Source of the DNA: Burkholderiales bacterium
Lineage (GTDB): Bacteria; Pseudomonadota; Gammaproteobacteria; Burkholderiales; Burkholderiaceae_C
Direction: 5' to 3'
NCBI GenBank assembly: GCA_028868995.1
Contig: JAGWTH010000003.1
Location: 62,001-126,000, forward strand
DNA: 64,000 bases
How positions within the stretch are numbered: position 1 is the stretch's first letter; every line of letters starts with the position of its first letter. This document shows, one piece after another, positions 60,683-64,000 of this stretch. A model generated the notes under the pieces. The model was not told the origin of the DNA, ran no database searches, and saw only the letters and a list, made by a program, of their open reading frames with translations. The position numbers and the translations under genes were made by a program.

Positions 60683-60982
60683 TTACTTGGTGGCGGGCGC
60701 CGGCGCGGCGGCGGCCGGCGGCGCGTAGGCGAACGGCCCCGGGTCAGTGCAGGGCGGCGTGGCCGGGCCGGGCTTGAACTCGCCGCGGTGCATGGCCTTG
60801 TACTTCTCCACCACCCGGTCCTGGGCCTTGCACAGCAGGTAGCCGTCGACCTTCCCCTGCCAGGCCGCCTTGGCGGCGGCCTCCGCGGCCTTGGCCTTGG
60901 CGGCGTCGTCGGGCGGGGGCAGCTTGGCGGCGGCCAGGGCGGGGGCGGCTGCGGCGGCCGCGATGAGCATCCAGCGGATCAT
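60683..60982 (-). CDS. Small exported hypothetical protein in the fdh operon
   Basis: Protein of 99 residues, not recognised. Residues 1-19 are a signal peptide (MIRWMLIAAAAAAPALAAA). The mature part is alanine- and lysine-rich at first (DDAAKAKAAEAAAKAAWQGKVDGYLLCKAQDRVVEKY) and ends with a proline/alanine tail; two cysteines (LLCKAQ and TPPCTD) may form a disulphide. It is the last gene before the terminator, 12 bp after the gamma subunit gene. Its position suggests a periplasmic accessory role for formate dehydrogenase; no direct evidence. Confidence 0.7.
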   Translation of the reverse strand: MIRWMLIAAAAAAPALAAAKLPPPDDAAKAKAAEAAAKAAWQGKVDGYLLCKAQDRVVEKYKAMHRGEFKPGPATPPCTDPGPFAYAPPAAAAPAPATK

Positions 60983-60994
60983 CTTCGTCTCTCC

Positions 60995-62173
60995 TCAGGC
61001 GGGGCGGGCCTTGCCAGGCGCCGGCTGCGCGCCGGCGGGCTTGCTGCGCTCGGCCGGGATGCGGCCGGCCTTGATGTCGTCGTGCCAGTCCGCATGGTGC
61101 TCGTGCGCCCAGGCGTCGTCGACGTAGCCGGTGCGCATGGCGTCGTAGGCGCCGCGCATGCCGATGGTGCCCATGTAGATGTGGCCGAAGAAGGCGGCCA
61201 GCATCAGCACCGTGGCCACGGCGTGCAGCATGTGCGCCAGCTGCATGGTCTGGCGCTCGTACACGAGGTTGGGGATCAGCTTGTCCAGCACCAGGCCGGA
61301 ACCGACCACCACCGCGCCCAGCACCAGCACGCCGCCCCAGAAGACCACCTTCTCGCCGGCGTTGAAGCGGTGCGAGGGCACCTCCGTCTTGCCGAACAGC
61401 CCGCCGGCGCGCAGCAGCCACTGCAGGTCGCCCTTGCGCGGCAGGTTGTCCCGGATGAAGGTGAGGAAGACCACCAGCAGCGACACCGCGAACAGCGGCC
61501 CGGCGAAGTTGTGCAGGTTCTTCAGCAGGTAGGTGAGGTAGCCGAACAGGGTCTGGCCGATCAGCGGCAGCAGGAAGAACTTGCCGAAGGCCATCACGAT
61601 GCCCGACAGGCCGAGGACCACGAAGGCGATGGCGTTGACCCAATGCGCGGCGCGCTCGAAGGGCGTGAAGCGCTCGATGCGGCGCTGGGCGCCGGGCTGG
61701 GCGGGTGCGCCGATCGGGCCGCGGCCGAAGTAGAAGATCGCCAGCGCCACCACCACGATCAGCAGCAGCGAGCCGCCGTAGGGGATGATCCACTGGTTGC
61801 GCACCTCGCGCCAGGCCTCGCCGGCCGTGACGAAGCGGGTGCCCGGGTAGCGCAGCGGCGCCTGGATCAGCACGCCGGCCTCCGGCGCCTCGGACTTCGG
61901 CAGGCTGCTGTAGCCCGCGTTGCCGCCCTGCACGCCGCGCCACAGGGGCGCGTTGTTGCCCGGCTGCACGGCGTTGCGCTGGCCGTTGGTCTGGTCCATG
62001 TAGCCCGGATCGTTCGCGGCGTCGCGCTTCACCTCGGGCTTCACGTCGAAGATGTTCTGGCCCTGGATGCCCGCCGGAGCGGCGGCGGGCGGGGCCGTCT
62101 GTGCCTGGGCGCCGCCGGCCAGCGCGAAGGCCAGCGCCGCGGCGGCCAGCAGCTCAGTGAGTGGTCTTCGCAT
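60995..62173 (-). CDS. Formate dehydrogenase, gamma (cytochrome b556) subunit
   Basis: Membrane subunit of 392 residues that anchors the dehydrogenase and passes electrons to quinone. A signal peptide (about 1-24) precedes a roughly 100-residue periplasmic N-terminal region not found in short FdoI/FdnI forms. Membrane helices follow from about 128. Haem ligands are suggested by FERAAHWVNAI near 175, LLKNLHNFAGP near 220 and LAHMLHAVATV near 315. The start overlaps the small lipoprotein gene by 20 bp. It is one operon with alpha and beta subunits. Confidence 0.93.
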   Translation of the reverse strand: MRRPLTELLAAAALAFALAGGAQAQTAPPAAAPAGIQGQNIFDVKPEVKRDAANDPGYMDQTNGQRNAVQPGNNAPLWRGVQGGNAGYSSLPKSEAPEAGVLIQAPLRYPGTRFVTAGEAWREVRNQWIIPYGGSLLLIVVVALAIFYFGRGPIGAPAQPGAQRRIERFTPFERAAHWVNAIAFVVLGLSGIVMAFGKFFLLPLIGQTLFGYLTYLLKNLHNFAGPLFAVSLLVVFLTFIRDNLPRKGDLQWLLRAGGLFGKTEVPSHRFNAGEKVVFWGGVLVLGAVVVGSGLVLDKLIPNLVYERQTMQLAHMLHAVATVLMLAAFFGHIYMGTIGMRGAYDAMRTGYVDDAWAHEHHADWHDDIKAGRIPAERSKPAGAQPAPGKARPA

Positions 62174-62387
62174 ACTCGTTCTGCCCCCGTTCGGCGCGGA
62201 CCTTGAGTTCCTGCTCCCAGCTGGTGCGGTCGCCGGCCTTCCAGCCCTGGGCCATGAAGGCCGGCTGGGTGCTGCCCGTGTAGGCCGGCTGGTCGCTCTT
62301 GCTGCCGCCGGCGGTCTGCTCGCGCTCGGTGCAGCCGGCCACCGCGAAGGCCGCGGCGGCGAGGGTGAGGACGATGGCGGTTTTCAC
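62154..62387 (-). CDS. Small lipoprotein between fdh beta and gamma genes
   Basis: Protein of 77 residues from GTG 62387, which overlaps the stop of the beta-subunit gene (GTGA). The N-terminus VKTAIVLTLAAAAFAVAGC is a lipoprotein signal with lipobox AVAGC and cysteine at 19. The mature 59 residues are polar (GGSKSDQPAYTGSTQPAFMAQGWKAGDRTSWEQELKVRAERGQNEY) with no known domain. The stop lies 20 bp inside the gamma gene. It is likely a membrane-attached accessory of the formate dehydrogenase on the periplasmic side; its role is unknown. Confidence 0.75.
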   Translation of the reverse strand: MKTAIVLTLAAAAFAVAGCTEREQTAGGSKSDQPAYTGSTQPAFMAQGWKAGDRTSWEQELKVRAERGQNEYAKTTH

Positions 62388-63001
62388 GACTTGGCACCTC
62401 CCGGCTGGCCGGCCTGCTTCGAGCCGTAGGCAGTGCCCCAGCCCCAGACCTCGGCGCCCTTGCCGCGCTGGACCACGCGGGTGCGGAAGATGTCCGCCAC
62501 CACGTCGCCGTCGCCGGCGAGCAGGGCCTTGGTGGAGCACATCTCCGCGCAGGCGGGCAGCTTGCCCTCGGCCAGGCGGTTGCGCCCGTACTTCTCGAAC
62601 TCGGCCTGCGAGCCGTTGGCCTCGGGGCCGCCGGCGCAGAAGGTGCACTTGTCCATCTTGCCGCGCACGCCGAAGCGGCCCTGGGCCGGGAACTGCGGCG
62701 CGCCGAAGGGGCAGGCGTAGCTGCAGTAGCCGCAGCCGATGCAGGTGTCCTTGTCGTGCAGCACCACGCCCTCTTCCGTGCGGTAGAAGGTGTTGGTGGG
62801 GCACACCGCCATGCAAGGCGCATCGGAGCAGTGCATGCAGGCGACCGAGATCGACTTCTCGCCGGGCACGCCGTCGTTGAGCGTGACCACCCGCCGGCGG
62901 TTCACGCCCCAGGGGATCTCGTGCTCGTTCTTGCAGGCCGTGACGCAGCCGTTGCACTCGATGCAGCGCTCCGAGTCACAGATGAATTTCATTCGGGCCA
63001 T
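62384..63001 (-). CDS. Formate dehydrogenase, beta (iron-sulfur) subunit
   Basis: Electron-transfer subunit of 205 residues with four [4Fe-4S] ligand sets: CIECNGCVTACKNEHEI near 14-28, CMHCSDAPCMAVCPTNTF near 52-69, CIGCGYCSYACPFGAP near 84-100, and CTFC near 121 with CAEMCSTKALL near 155. ATG 63001 is preceded by GGAGGAG at good spacing and is better than the TTG at 63007. It connects the molybdenum/tungsten alpha subunit with the cytochrome b subunit. No long C-terminal membrane helix is present, unlike E. coli FdnH. Confidence 0.95.
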   Translation of the reverse strand: MARMKFICDSERCIECNGCVTACKNEHEIPWGVNRRRVVTLNDGVPGEKSISVACMHCSDAPCMAVCPTNTFYRTEEGVVLHDKDTCIGCGYCSYACPFGAPQFPAQGRFGVRGKMDKCTFCAGGPEANGSQAEFEKYGRNRLAEGKLPACAEMCSTKALLAGDGDVVADIFRTRVVQRGKGAEVWGWGTAYGSKQAGQPGGAKS

Positions 63002-63014
63002 CTTCAACTCCTCC

Positions 63015-64000
63015 TCAGGCGGCCTGCACGTCGCAGATGGTCGTCTTGGTCTCTTGCATCATGGTGACCGCGTCGTAGCCGTAGGTGGTGCCGGTGTTCA
63101 CCGCCTCGCCGCGCACGATGGGCGCCGCCCCGTTCGGGTAGAACGCGAGCAGGTCCTGGCCCTGCCAGTGGCCGGAGAAGTGGAAGGGCATCCACACCGT
63201 GTCGGGCGCCACCCGCTCGGTCACCAGCGCCTGCACCTTCAGCTGCGCGCCGGTGGGGGTCTTCACCCAGGCCTTGTCGCCGTCGCGGATGCCGCGCGCC
63301 GCGGCGGTCTTCGGGTTGATCTCGACGAAGCAGACCTGCTGCAGCTCGGCCAGCCAGGGGTTGGAGCGGGTTTCCTCGCCGCCGCCTTCGTACTCGGTGA
63401 GCCGCCCGGAGGTGAGGATCAGCGGGAACTTCTCGTACAGCTTGTCCTGGATGTTCTTCTGCTGCACCGTCTTGAACAGCGTCGGCAGCCGCCAGAAGGC
63501 CTTCTTGTCGTCGTGCGTCGGGTACTTGGCCACCAGGTCGGGCCGGGTGCTGTACAGCGCCTCGCGGTGCTGCGGGATCGGGTCGGGGAAGTTCCAGACG
63601 ACCGCGCGCGCCTTGGCATTGCCGAAGGGGTAGACGCCGTGGTTCTTCATGGCCACGCGGATGAGGCCGCCGGACATGTCGGTCTTCCAGTTCTTGCCCT
63701 CGGCCGCGGCCTTCTCGGCGTCGGTGAGCTCGTCCCACCAGCCCAGCTTCTTCATCAGGATGTGGTCGATCTCGGGGTAGCCGGTCTGGATGTCGCAGCC
63801 CACCGGCGCCGCGCCGTCCTCGGCCAGCAGGTTGACGCCGTCCTTCTCCACGCCGAAGTTGGCGCGGAAGCAGCCGCCGCCGTCCATCACGTGCTTGGAC
63901 GGGTCGTACAGGTTGGGCGTGCCCGGGTGCTTGAGCGCGGGCGTGCCGTAGCACGGCCAGGGCAGGCCGAAGTAGTCGCCACTGATGTCGTAGCCCGTCT
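63015..64000 (-). CDS. Formate dehydrogenase, alpha (catalytic) subunit, C-terminal part
   Basis: The last 328 or so residues of the catalytic subunit; the gene begins outside the window. The frame is open to base 64000. It includes YFGLPWPCYGTPALKHPGTPNLYDPSKHV, then MDGGGCFRANFGVEK, and the C-terminal molydopterin dinucleotide-binding domain with LILTSGRLTEYEGGGEETRSNPWLAELQ, FVEINPKTAAARGIRDGDKAWV and the closing WMPFHFSGHW. The selenocysteine/cysteine active site and the N-terminal cluster lie beyond the edge. It is the first of the fdh genes seen, 13 bp before the beta gene. Confidence 0.95.
   Translation of the reverse strand, partial: TGYDISGDYFGLPWPCYGTPALKHPGTPNLYDPSKHVMDGGGCFRANFGVEKDGVNLLAEDGAAPVGCDIQTGYPEIDHILMKKLGWWDELTDAEKAAAEGKNWKTDMSGGLIRVAMKNHGVYPFGNAKARAVVWNFPDPIPQHREALYSTRPDLVAKYPTHDDKKAFWRLPTLFKTVQQKNIQDKLYEKFPLILTSGRLTEYEGGGEETRSNPWLAELQQVCFVEINPKTAAARGIRDGDKAWVKTPTGAQLKVQALVTERVAPDTVWMPFHFSGHWQGQDLLAFYPNGAAPIVRGEAVNTGTTYGYDAVTMMQETKTTICDVQAA

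Overview
The window is about 64 kb of very GC-rich, densely coding bacterial DNA with many ATGA, GTGA and TTGA start/stop overlaps. The gene set points to a betaproteobacterium of the order Burkholderiales, probably a Comamonadaceae-type organism such as Ramlibacter or Variovorax. The evidence is four Bug-type periplasmic receptors, a TctDE-like two-component pair, an alpha-beta-gamma formate dehydrogenase operon with fdhD, and the block PHP phosphatase, YciO, site-2 protease and trpS. This assignment is inference; there is no rRNA or other marker to test it.

Layout. 1-7.6 kb: the end of an aldo/keto reductase, then a minus-strand operon DUF1028, DppD-, DppF-, DppA-, DppB- and DppC-like proteins and an MFS carrier, a complete peptide-type ABC importer. 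7.7-12.1 kb: acyl-CoA ligase, amidase and Mut7-C protein with overlapping ends, and a TerC protein. 12.2-14.6 kb: two-component pair and a DUF2892 protein. 14.6-19.8 kb: an FNR-like box, a second-type FtsH protease, a DODA-type dioxygenase, an OCD-family protein and HppD. 19.9-25.8 kb: orphan OmpR regulator, small unknown, CorC-like protein, ApaH, RhlE-type helicase, YpfJ-type metalloprotease. 25.8-30.9 kb: Pcp and a tight operon ending in trpS. 31-36 kb: LuxR-type regulator facing a histidine kinase, a KGG stress protein, a possible small RNA, an epimerase-like protein and a LysR regulator. 36.1-40.1 kb: SRAP protein and a LysR/MDR/SDR accessory cluster with a palindromic operator.

40.2-50.1 kb is the most interesting part. 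A tRNA-Ser(CGA) at 50,120-50,210 (minus) has a 103-bp repeat covering its 3' end and its terminator. A 92 percent identical direct copy lies at 40,243-40,345. The roughly 9.7 kb between the copies holds only transport and catabolic genes: four orphan Bug receptors, two LigI/galactarolactone-isomerase-like amidohydrolases, an RraA-like aldolase, a D-2-hydroxyacid dehydrogenase, an SMP-30 lactonase and an IclR regulator. This looks like an integrase-less tRNA-targeted island carrying a lactone or hydroxy-acid degradation module.

50.2-55.4 kb returns to core genes: serS beside the tRNA, a threonine-dehydratase-like enzyme, ispH, an FKBP, radC and an Smr protein. An IS481-family element (55,435-56,477) follows. 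Its left flank is CCTAGG but its right flank is not, its transposase has no stop inside the element, and it cuts an SdpI-like gene, so a deletion or IS-IS recombination probably took place. 56.8-64 kb holds a group II truncated haemoglobin, a large FtsX-type permease, fdhD and a formate dehydrogenase operon running off the right edge.
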